A DNA stretch of 6,275 bases from Bacteroidales bacterium UBA1736 (GTDB lineage Bacteria > Bacteroidota > Bacteroidia > Bacteroidales > UBA932), in contig DCIC01000138.1 of assembly GCA_002315825.1 (NCBI GenBank), positions 1-6,275 on the forward strand. The letters run 5' to 3'. This document shows, piece by piece, positions 1 through 6,275 of this stretch (position 1 is the first letter of the stretch; each line of letters opens with the position of its first letter). The translations under genes were made by a program, and so were the position numbers. Under the pieces are notes generated by a model. That model ran no database searches, had not been told where the DNA came from, and saw only the letters and a program-made list of their open reading frames with translations.

Positions 1-2892
1 GGAGAGTGGAAGATCGAATGGCACGGTGATCCTGCAAGAAGGAATCAAGACTTCTACAAAGTCGGTTTCGACTGCTCCGACTGGCAGACCATTGATGTGC
101 CCAGTTGTGTGGAAATGCGCGGTTTCGGTGCGCCCGGATACACCAATGTCACTTATCCTCATCAGCCGACTCCGCCTGTGATCCGCGATTTTACATTCGG
201 TACCCCCGATTACAATCCGGTATCTTCTTATATAACAGAGTTTACTGTTCCTGATACTTGGAAAGGAAGAAATGTCATCATACGTTTTGATGGTGTATAT
301 TCAGCATATTATCTCTGGGTCAACGGACAGAAGGTTGGATATTCGGAGGATTCGAAACTTCCTTCCGAGTTTGATATCACCTCATATCTGAAGCCCGGCG
401 CCAATAAACTTGCGGTGGAAGTGTACAGGTGGTGTGACGGCTCATATCTTGAGGACCAGGATATGTTCAGGTTCTCCGGAATCTATCGTGACGTCAGCCT
501 TATAGCGATGCCGAAGAACCCCATTGAGGACTTCTTCTTTACAACAACTGTGGCTTCTGACTGGAAGTCGGCCAAGGTAAAGCTTGACGTAAAGTCTTCC
601 TCCCCCGCCCAGTCTTCTCTTTATGATGCTCAGGGAAAGTTGGTTGCAAGCTTGAATACAAACTGCGGAGACATCACCGTGCGCAGGCCCCATCTTTGGA
701 GCGCCGAAGACCCATATCTATATACCTTGGTCATCAAGACTGCGGATGATATTCGTTCGGCGAAGGTTGGTATCAAGCAGGTTGAAATCAAGGACAATGT
801 CATCTGTATCAACGGCAAGCTCGTAAAGTTCAAGGGTGTCAACCGTCACGAGCATTCTTCAGTAAACGGACGTACCCTGACTCAGGAGGAAATGCTGGAG
901 GACATTCTTCTTATGAAGCGCAACAATATCAATACCGTTCGTACTTCACATTATCCCGATCACCACAGCTGGTACGACCTCTGTGACAAATATGGTCTTT
1001 ATGTAGTTGCTGAAGCCAATGTCGAGGGACACGGAATGGGTTACGCTGAGAAGGGACTGGGACGTTTCGAGGAGTGGAACAAGAGCATTGTTGAGCGAAA
1101 TGAGAACAATGTATATAACTATCGCAACCATCCCTCTATCTTTATGTGGTCTCTGGGTAACGAAACCGGTCACGGCAACGGATTTGTCCTTGCACGTGAT
1201 GCCGTCAGAGCAATTGATCCCACCCGCCCCATCCATTGGGAGAGAGGAAACGAAGATGTTGATGTGGACTCTCGTATGTATCCTACTGTTGAATGGCTCT
1301 TTGAAAGGGGAAATGTCCAGAAGGCTTTCTTTATGTGTGAGTATGCGCACGCTATGGGAAATGCGATGGGTAACTTCCAGGAGTACTGGGATGCTTTCTA
1401 TTCAAGCGATGTTCTTTCCGGCGGATGCATCTGGGATTGGGTTGACCAGTCGCTTCAGAAGCCGACCACCAGATTTGACGAGAATGGTAAGAAGGTGATT
1501 GTGATGGCTTATGGCGGAGACTTTGACGAGACTCCCAATGACGGTCCTTTCTGCTGCAACGGCGTCATCAGACCTGACAGGAAGCCTACGGCAAAGCTCG
1601 TTGAAGTAAAGCACGTATATCGTCAGTTGACTCTTACAAGTGAGAATGCCGCAAGCGGCAAGGCTGTTCTCTGGAACAGATTCTCATTCACAAATGCTTC
1701 ACAGTACAATGCTCAGTGGGATCTTGTTGAGGATGGTGTCAAGGTGGCTTCAGGCAGCTGGACCGTTCCTTCTGTAGCTCCCGGAGTCAAGCAGGAAGTA
1801 AAGCTTCCAAAGATTGACTATGCATATAAGGGAGGAAGAGAGTATTTTCTCAATGTTTACTTCAGCTTGAAGACTCCTACCCAGTGGGCTGACGCGGGTC
1901 ATATCATTGCATCAGACCAGCTCCCCGTAATTAATACGGCAACTGCTCCTGCAGCAGCTGCGGCAGTTGCTGCGGCTCCGAAAATTGTTGAGAATGATAC
2001 TGAAATCATAGTGGAGTCTGATATCTATAAGGCTGTATTCTGTCGCAAGGCTGGTACCCTTGTCTCTTTGGAGATGGGCGGGAAGAAGATTCTTGCAAGT
2101 GATCTTCAAGCCGTTACCGGTCCCAGACTTACTTGTATGAGAGCTCTCACGGACAATGACGTATGGGTCAGGAACGGAAGCGGAGAAATGAAGCCGATTA
2201 CAACTTACGGACTTACTCAACTCAGGTATCAAGCCAAGGGTATGCGCACCGAGAAACTCAATGACGGGTCTATTGCAGTGTCATCTTTCGTGGATGTGAC
2301 AGGGGCGAAGTCCGCAGGTTTTGAGCACCGTATGAAGTGGATATTCGGAGTTGACGGTACAGTCAAAGTCGAGAACAATATCGATCCTTATGGACATCAG
2401 CCAATGGCTCTGCCTCGTCTGGGTCTATCTATGATTCTGGATTCTTCTCTTGAGAATGTCAGCTGGTATGGCCGCGGACCAAAAGAGAATTATATCGACC
2501 GTTGTACAGGTAGCTTTATCGGGCGGTATGAGTCAAGCGTAAGTGAAATGTGGGAGGAATATATCCGTCCTCAGGACAACGGATACCGAAGCGATGTGCG
2601 CTGGATTGCACTCTGGGATGAAAGCGGAAAGGGTGTCAAGTTCTCCGCCGACGTGCCTCTGTTTGCCCAGGCTCTTCATTTTGATTGGGAGGATCTGATG
2701 TATGCACGCCATCTCAATGGAGAAAAGAGACACAATGAGATTCTGACTCCACGCAAGGAAGTTTGTCTGAACCTTGACCTTCGACAGCTTGGCCTCGGCG
2801 GCGCATCCTGCGGACCCAAACCGATGGACAAATATATCTTCCCCGTGCAGAGTGAAACATATACCATTACTATTGCTCCTTATAACAACTAA
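1..2892 (+). CDS. LacZ-type beta-galactosidase, GH2 family (5' end cut off by window edge)
   Basis: Retaining glycoside hydrolase expected to cleave terminal beta-galactosides. The frame is open from base 1, so the apparent GTG at 97 is internal; 963 residues are visible and, by comparison with E. coli LacZ, roughly 60-100 N-terminal residues (including any signal peptide) are missing, so cell location cannot be judged. Visible order: jelly-roll sugar-binding domain (VPSCVEMRGFGAPGYTNV from residue 33), Ig-like sandwich, TIM barrel, second sandwich, then the C-terminal Bgal_small_N domain (WYGRGPKENYIDR, QDNGYRSDVRW). Catalytic acid/base is Glu388 in SLGNETGHG (codon at 1162); nucleophile is Glu447 in CEYAHAMGN (codon at 1339). 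EANVEGHG supplies the Mg-site pair Glu342/His344, and GVNRHEH and SHYP are conserved. An Ala-rich linker precedes the last domain. The stop abuts the ClpX-like gene. Catalytically intact as far as seen; the true substrate could be another beta-galactoside, such as a plant or host glycan fragment. Confidence 0.95.
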   Translation, partial: GEWKIEWHGDPARRNQDFYKVGFDCSDWQTIDVPSCVEMRGFGAPGYTNVTYPHQPTPPVIRDFTFGTPDYNPVSSYITEFTVPDTWKGRNVIIRFDGVYSAYYLWVNGQKVGYSEDSKLPSEFDITSYLKPGANKLAVEVYRWCDGSYLEDQDMFRFSGIYRDVSLIAMPKNPIEDFFFTTTVASDWKSAKVKLDVKSSSPAQSSLYDAQGKLVASLNTNCGDITVRRPHLWSAEDPYLYTLVIKTADDIRSAKVGIKQVEIKDNVICINGKLVKFKGVNRHEHSSVNGRTLTQEEMLEDILLMKRNNINTVRTSHYPDHHSWYDLCDKYGLYVVAEANVEGHGMGYAEKGLGRFEEWNKSIVERNENNVYNYRNHPSIFMWSLGNETGHGNGFVLARDAVRAIDPTRPIHWERGNEDVDVDSRMYPTVEWLFERGNVQKAFFMCEYAHAMGNAMGNFQEYWDAFYSSDVLSGGCIWDWVDQSLQKPTTRFDENGKKVIVMAYGGDFDETPNDGPFCCNGVIRPDRKPTAKLVEVKHVYRQLTLTSENAASGKAVLWNRFSFTNASQYNAQWDLVEDGVKVASGSWTVPSVAPGVKQEVKLPKIDYAYKGGREYFLNVYFSLKTPTQWADAGHIIASDQLPVINTATAPAAAAAVAAAPKIVENDTEIIVESDIYKAVFCRKAGTLVSLEMGGKKILASDLQAVTGPRLTCMRALTDNDVWVRNGSGEMKPITTYGLTQLRYQAKGMRTEKLNDGSIAVSSFVDVTGAKSAGFEHRMKWIFGVDGTVKVENNIDPYGHQPMALPRLGLSMILDSSLENVSWYGRGPKENYIDRCTGSFIGRYESSVSEMWEEYIRPQDNGYRSDVRWIALWDESGKGVKFSADVPLFAQALHFDWEDLMYARHLNGEKRHNEILTPRKEVCLNLDLRQLGLGGASCGPKPMDKYIFPVQSETYTITIAPYNN

Positions 2893-4023
2893 ATGCCAAC
2901 AACTAAAGTAACTGCCGCAAAAAAGACCAGGACAGTGGAACCCAAGCCACAATCCCCGTCAATGAAGCTTCCACGTCCGGACCAGATCAAGGATTTTCTC
3001 GATAAATATATCATAGGACAGGATGAGGCGAAGAAAGTCCTTTCCGTAGCAGTATATAACCATTACAAGAGGATTATCAATAATGATAATCTCTCAACAA
3101 CCGGAGGTGATGAGCTTGAAAAGTCCAATATCGTCCTCTTGGGCGATACCGGCTGCGGGAAAACCTATATGATCAAGACCATTGCCAAACTGCTTGACGT
3201 GCCCTGCTATATACAGGATTGTACGAAGATTACTGAGAGCGGCTATGTGGGAAGTGATGTGGAGGACTGTCTGGTAGGCCTTCTTCGAGCTTGTAACTAT
3301 AATATGTTCAAGGCTGAGAGGGGAATCGTAATTCTTGATGAATGTGATAAATTGGCCAAGCAGGAAGCCGGACCGTCCATCACCCGTGATGTCGGTGGAT
3401 GCGGTGTTCAGCAGTCCCTTCTTAAGATTGTCGAGGGTGATACGGTAGGTGTTCCTCCTATGGGCGGGAGAAAGCACCCTGAGCAGCCTTTGCTATATGT
3501 AAATACCACAAACATCCTCTTTATAGCCTGCGGAGCTTTTGTAGGGCTCAAGGAGATAATTGAAAAGAGATTGGGATTGGGTGGGAAGATCGGCTATTGC
3601 TCTGACGGGACATCCCAATTGCCTCAGTCTCCTTTATGCTATGCCACTCCGCACGATATGCGTGAATTCGGAATGATTCCGGAGTTTGTCGGACGTTTCC
3701 CTGTTATCACCAGTGTCAACCCTTTGACGGAAGATGATCTGATGACAATTCTGGTGAAGCCGAAAAACAGTCTGGTCAATCAATATACGAGGATGTTGTC
3801 ATTTGACAAGCTGAAACTAACTATTCAGAAAGAGGCTCTCAGGACTATTGCCCATTATGCCGTCCGACTGGGTACAGGAGCAAGAGGCTTGCGTTCCATT
3901 ATGGAGACAGTGATGATGGATACAATGTACTCTGCTCCCGCTCTTGAGAGCGGAAGTGCCGTTTTGATAACATCCGATATCGTAAAGGAACGGATGGAAA
4001 AGAAATATGGGCGACTGGATTAG
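2893..4023 (+). CDS. ClpX-like AAA+ protein unfoldase lacking the zinc-binding domain
   Basis: Hexameric ATP-driven unfoldase of the ClpX family, expected in the cytoplasm, possibly feeding substrates to ClpP. Motifs in order: Walker A GDTGCGKT (84-91; family GPTGSGKT), pore-1 GYVG (117-120), Walker B ILDECDK (147-153; family YIDEIDK, catalytic Glu150 kept), pore-2 SITRDVGGCGVQQ (162-174; family SITRDVSGEGVQQ), RKH loop GGRKHP (191-196), IGF-like ClpP-docking loop IGY (233-235), arginine finger in EFVGR (Arg268), sensor 2 GARGLR (329-334). The four-cysteine N-terminal domain of normal ClpX is absent; in its place are about 24 basic, disorder-prone residues without cysteine. The in-frame TAA just before the ATG rules out a longer start; ATG 2962 (Met24) is a shorter alternative. 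No Shine-Dalgarno is visible, so translation probably depends on reinitiation after the beta-galactosidase. Canonical clpX normally sits beside clpP, so a second, specialised paralogue is likely, but I cannot see the rest of the genome. The 3' end overlaps the convergent acyltransferase by 4 bases. Confidence 0.93.
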   Translation: MPTTKVTAAKKTRTVEPKPQSPSMKLPRPDQIKDFLDKYIIGQDEAKKVLSVAVYNHYKRIINNDNLSTTGGDELEKSNIVLLGDTGCGKTYMIKTIAKLLDVPCYIQDCTKITESGYVGSDVEDCLVGLLRACNYNMFKAERGIVILDECDKLAKQEAGPSITRDVGGCGVQQSLLKIVEGDTVGVPPMGGRKHPEQPLLYVNTTNILFIACGAFVGLKEIIEKRLGLGGKIGYCSDGTSQLPQSPLCYATPHDMREFGMIPEFVGRFPVITSVNPLTEDDLMTILVKPKNSLVNQYTRMLSFDKLKLTIQKEALRTIAHYAVRLGTGARGLRSIMETVMMDTMYSAPALESGSAVLITSDIVKERMEKKYGRLD

Positions 4024-4028
4024 TCCAG
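4015..4028. repeat. Inverted repeat spanning the convergent stop codons
   Basis: CTGGA-TTAG-TCCAG is a perfect 5-bp stem with a 4-base loop. The loop is exactly the overlap holding the TAG of the ClpX-like gene and, on the other strand, the TAA of the acyltransferase gene. It could act as a weak bidirectional transcription stop, but no T-run follows directly on either strand, so it is not called a terminator. A stem this short may be chance. Confidence 0.4.
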
Positions 4029-5036
4029 AAGGTCTTTGTAGAAATTCGCCTGCCAGAGGAAAGCTCTGGATGAAATGGCCAGAAGGGCAAGCAGCGCGAT
4101 AACCCACCAAATGTTCAGGTAGGTGAGTCCCAGAATGACAGTCAGAAGGATCAGGAGCAAATTGAAGGCTACGCGTGTAACCACGTACATCGATGTGCTC
4201 CAGGTCTTGTCTTTCAACTTGCCGATCAGATACTGCGAACTGATTGCTGAAGGAAGATTGGGAATGGCGAACAATGCGAACGATGGGAGCATAATCATTC
4301 CTGCTGCAATTCGTCCCATTGTGTTGAGGATGCCGCGTTTTCTCTTTTTGTAATAAACAAACTCTCCGTTTTCGTCTATATAGTCCTTGTCCGGCCTTTG
4401 AAGAAGGGTCTGGATTGAATCGTGCAGCAAGTCGCAAAGCTCCGGTATCTTTTCTTCTGTCTTGTCGCTGACAGAAATGGGCTTTCCGAATCTAACGTCA
4501 ATCTGCCCGGCTGTCCTGAAGAAATACTCATAATCAAGACCTACGGGTACGATATACACTGGCTTGTCCAGCTTGCTCTGGGCCAGAAACGCAAGTCTCC
4601 AGATTCCTTTCTTGACGGCTTGGATCCTGTGCGATGCGTGATGGGTGCCTTCACTGAAGATGCAGAATGGCACGTTGTGGTCAAGTATGTCCACCACTTC
4701 GTCAAAAACTTCCAGATTCTGGGCAACAGCTCTGGTTCCGTCGCGTTTTCTGGCTATGGGGACAATCTTTAGGAATCTGAGTGCTTTTGCCGCTGTGGGA
4801 TTGTTGAAAAGGTCGGCTCTGGCTCCGTAAGAAGAAGGACCGCGGAAGCACTGCAGTACAACTAACGCGTCCATCAGAGTGTTGCAGTGATTGGGCGCCA
4901 GAATGACAGCGGCATTGTCGGGGATATTCTCTTTGCCTATGACGTTGATCCAACTGAAGCCCTGCCAAGTGCACCAGTCTACGTAAGGCCGGAGAATATT
5001 ATATAGCGTGTCTTTTTCCCAGATTTTTCTGGCCAT
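4020..5036 (-). CDS. PlsC-like 1-acylglycerol-3-phosphate acyltransferase, membrane anchored
   Basis: Lysophospholipid or related acyltransferase of the PlsC/LPLAT family, expected to move a fatty acyl chain onto a glycerophospholipid precursor or another lipid at the inner membrane. Numbering here is from the TTG codon at 5093; subtract 19 for the chosen ATG. Motif I is NHCNTLMD (68-75), with His69 and Asp75 five residues apart rather than the classical four (HX5D; I recall similar motifs in Bacteroidota). A motif II-like stretch reads KIVPIARKRDG (109-119), motif III is FSEGTHH (family FPEGTR) and motif IV YIVPVG (180-185). Hydrophobic segments at about 258-285, 305-325 and 327-345 form a C-terminal membrane region beyond the catalytic domain. 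I prefer ATG 5036 (338 residues): a -7 box lies about 20 bases upstream, and the only longer option is a TTG right after an in-frame TAG. The exact acyl acceptor is unknown; ornithine-lipid or other acyltransferases are alternatives. Confidence 0.87.
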   Translation of the reverse strand: MARKIWEKDTLYNILRPYVDWCTWQGFSWINVIGKENIPDNAAVILAPNHCNTLMDALVVLQCFRGPSSYGARADLFNNPTAAKALRFLKIVPIARKRDGTRAVAQNLEVFDEVVDILDHNVPFCIFSEGTHHASHRIQAVKKGIWRLAFLAQSKLDKPVYIVPVGLDYEYFFRTAGQIDVRFGKPISVSDKTEEKIPELCDLLHDSIQTLLQRPDKDYIDENGEFVYYKKRKRGILNTMGRIAAGMIMLPSFALFAIPNLPSAISSQYLIGKLKDKTWSTSMYVVTRVAFNLLLILLTVILGLTYLNIWWVIALLALLAISSRAFLWQANFYKDLLD

Positions 5037-5056
5037 TGGGCGGATGTTTATTTCAG

Positions 5057-5064
5057 CAAAGATA
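5057..5064 (-). promoter_or_regulatory. Candidate Bacteroidota -7 promoter element (TATCTTTG)
   Basis: Read on the minus strand, TATCTTTG matches the Bacteroidota primary-sigma -7 consensus TAnnTTTG. It lies in the 69-base gap between the transporter and the acyltransferase; transcription would begin near 5050, leaving a leader of about 14 bases before ATG 5036. No TTTG is present at the expected -33 position about 20 bases further upstream; the nearest TTG (5091-5093) is too far. An internal promoter is therefore possible but weakly supported. Confidence 0.4.
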
Positions 5065-5105
5065 GTAAAAATTCTTGAGAAGATGTTTAACAACTACTGA
5101 TATCA

Positions 5106-6005
5106 CTATGATGCCGCCCGACTGCTGTTGACGATCACCACTCCCGTTACAACAAGCGTCATTGCCAATACTTTCTGCCAGCTGAGATTGTCCAGGCCGC
5201 TGATGATCGCAACTATCACTGCGATGAAAGGCTGAAGGTAGCTGTACATACTGACAAGTGTAGGTCTGATTCTTTTTTGCCCTACGGGTATCAGGAAATA
5301 TGCCACAAACGTAGCGAAGAAGATAAGGAATCCGATCTCCCATTTCACCTTTCCGGGGATTGCAGGATAATCTACTGACAGTAACTCCTGCGCGGAGAAG
5401 GGCAGCGAAAAGAGTAATGAGAAGACAAACATCCATTTCATGAAGGTAACAACGCTGTACCTTGTGATAAGCGGTCTGAATACACCCAGATACGTGGCGA
5501 AACTGAGGCTGTTGACAAGTAGCAGGACTATGCCTAAAGGACTGGACTGGTCTATTCCGTTGTTGGTGATTACCGAGTTGAATATCAGGAACAGAACTCC
5601 GGCGAAGCTCAGTGCCACGCCTCCTGCTTTCTTTATTGTAATGGGCTCTTTCAACGCAATGGCGGCGATGAACATTGTGAAAATCGGCGCCAGTGTCCCG
5701 ACAATGGAGGTGTCTATTGCAGTTGTCATCTTGATGGCCACAAGAAAAGTGAGCTGAGGGATGAACAGGCCAATCAGTGATGCGAGCTCTATCAGAAATA
5801 TATCTCTGTTGGATACCTTTTCTTTGGGACAGAAAAATGAAAGCGTCCAGAATAATATGGATGCGCCGAAGGCTCGGAGTGTGAACAAGGATATGGGGGA
5901 AATAACGCTGGAGTTTGCTATATCTTTGCAAATCACTATGTTGAGACCAAAAATGATATATGCTCCTCCGACGGCCAGATGTCCTGTCAGTTTGCTCTGT
6001 CCCAT
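5106..6005 (-). CDS. EamA/DMT-superfamily transporter, ten membrane helices
   Basis: Inner-membrane drug/metabolite transporter of 299 residues, the usual size for the ten-helix EamA family; many members export amino acids or other small metabolites, but the substrate cannot be read from sequence. Hydrophobic helices lie at about 7-26, 36-58, 70-90, 97-119, 127-145, 155-175, 186-204, 222-242, 247-268 and 276-293, forming two EamA repeats (about 10-143 and 157-293). Typical family signatures are ALKEPIT plus KKAGGVALSFAGVLFL after helix 4, and the matching SYLQPFIAVIVA and QKVLAMTLVVTGVVIV in the second half. The ATG at 6003-6005 lies 9 bases after the threonine aldolase stop (spacer GCGGAAGAT, with a weak GGA-type ribosome site), so the two are very probably co-transcribed. 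A longer open frame (5053-6111) covers the same bases but encodes a polar, non-membrane sequence and is a shadow. Threonine/homoserine export in the manner of RhtA would fit the neighbour, but this is inference. Confidence 0.92.
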   Translation of the reverse strand: MGQSKLTGHLAVGGAYIIFGLNIVICKDIANSSVISPISLFTLRAFGASILFWTLSFFCPKEKVSNRDIFLIELASLIGLFIPQLTFLVAIKMTTAIDTSIVGTLAPIFTMFIAAIALKEPITIKKAGGVALSFAGVLFLIFNSVITNNGIDQSSPLGIVLLLVNSLSFATYLGVFRPLITRYSVVTFMKWMFVFSLLFSLPFSAQELLSVDYPAIPGKVKWEIGFLIFFATFVAYFLIPVGQKRIRPTLVSMYSYLQPFIAVIVAIISGLDNLSWQKVLAMTLVVTGVVIVNSSRAAS

Positions 6006-6014
6006 ATCTTCCGC

Positions 6015-6275
6015 TTACAAATCGTTGACCAGACTGATTACGTCCTCTTCTTTTGTTCCCCAGCTTGTTACAAAGCGTACCGTAGTCGCTTCCGTTCCCC
6101 TGCATCCCCATATCTCAAAGCTGTATTTCTCGGACAGCCTGTCAATCACTCCATTGGGGAGAGTAAAGAATTGCTGGTTGGTGGGGGAGTCGATGTATGG
6201 AAAATATCCTTTCTTGCGGAATCCTTCCTTTAGCATCATCGCAAGCCGTACTGCGTGTCTTGATATGGTAAGGTA
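6015..6275 (-). CDS. Low-specificity threonine aldolase, C-terminal part (gene runs off the right edge)
   Basis: PLP-dependent aldolase of the beta-eliminating lyase fold, expected to split L-threonine or L-allo-threonine into glycine and acetaldehyde in the cytoplasm. Only the last 86 residues are visible; the frame stays open to the window edge, so the ATG at 6239 is internal. Upstream of it the sequence continues YLTISRHAVRLA, which fits the family's C-terminal small domain. Recognisable signatures are DSPTNQQF, VIDRLSEKYSFEIWG and VRFVTSWGTKEE, close to what I recall of bacterial threonine aldolases, including SPTNQQF. The catalytic PLP-binding lysine and most of the roughly 340-residue protein lie outside. 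The TAA at 6017-6015 is followed 9 bases later by the transporter start, implying one transcript. Related PLP aldolases acting on other beta-hydroxy amino acids are possible alternatives. Confidence 0.88.
   Translation of the reverse strand, partial: YLTISRHAVRLAMMLKEGFRKKGYFPYIDSPTNQQFFTLPNGVIDRLSEKYSFEIWGCRGTEATTVRFVTSWGTKEEDVISLVNDL

Noticed and set aside
97..99. GTG at 97 as the beta-galactosidase start
   Set aside because: The frame is open and family-like upstream to base 1 (for example NQDFYK, then DWQTIDVPS), so the GTG encodes an internal valine of a gene cut by the window edge.
1007..1498. A 163-codon plus-strand open frame inside the beta-galactosidase
   Set aside because: It overlaps the TIM-barrel catalytic region in another frame; the real frame carries all catalytic motifs, and this product shows no recognisable domain.
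3817..4437. A 206-codon minus-strand open frame across the ends of the ClpX-like and acyltransferase genes
   Set aside because: It is out of frame with the acyltransferase and antisense to the ClpX-like gene; the sequence is low in hydrophobic patterning and matches no family I recognise. Best read as a shadow.
5070..5081. Possible terminator (TTCT-CA-AGAA followed by a T-run, minus strand) after the transporter gene
   Set aside because: A 4-bp A/T-rich stem with a 2-base loop is not a stable hairpin; the T-run alone is not enough.
5053..6111. A 352-codon minus-strand open frame, longer than the transporter gene it covers
   Set aside because: Its product is polar, rich in Arg, Gln, His and Ser, without domains or helices, while the alternative frame gives a clean ten-helix EamA protein with family motifs. 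It would also overlap the threonine aldolase by about 100 bases.
6237..6239. ATG at 6239 as the start of a small 74-residue gene
   Set aside because: The frame continues open to the window edge with threonine-aldolase-like sequence, so this is an internal methionine of a truncated gene.

Overview
This 6.3 kb window is compact, ordinary-looking chromosomal DNA from what is most likely a member of the Bacteroidota (probably Bacteroidales). The case for that rests on the flavour of the proteins: a GH2 beta-galactosidase, an HX5D-type acyltransferase and a ClpX core with the Bacteroidales-like 'ARGLRSI(V/M)ET(I/V)MMD' segment. Supporting signs are the lack of clear Shine-Dalgarno sequences and one TAnnTTTG-type -7 box. 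No species can be named from the sequence alone.

The left half reads rightward. Positions 1-2892 are the 3' part of a LacZ-type GH2 beta-galactosidase, open at the left edge, with both catalytic glutamates visible. Its TAA stop is followed with no spacer, in the same reading frame, by the ATG of a 376-residue ClpX-type AAA+ unfoldase (2893-4023). This protein has the full ClpX ATPase core but no N-terminal zinc-binding domain. Several near-invariant motif positions carry cysteine. It is the most unusual gene here: a ClpX-like protein away from tig/clpP, apparently co-transcribed with a glycosidase.

The right half reads leftward and looks like one transcription unit. It starts with the C-terminal end of a low-specificity threonine aldolase (6015 to the right edge). 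After 9 bases comes a ten-helix EamA/DMT-family transporter (5106-6005). After about 70 bases, which hold a candidate -7 promoter box, comes a membrane-anchored PlsC-like acyltransferase (4020-5036, or 4020-5093 if a TTG start is used). The two convergent units overlap by 4 bases at their stop codons, and the overlap forms the loop of a small perfect inverted repeat.

No RNA genes, insertion sequences, CRISPR arrays, tandem repeats or attachment sites were seen. No gene-free stretch exceeds 70 bases. I see no multi-gene defence or otherwise novel system; the best lead is the zinc-finger-less, cysteine-substituted ClpX paralogue candidate.
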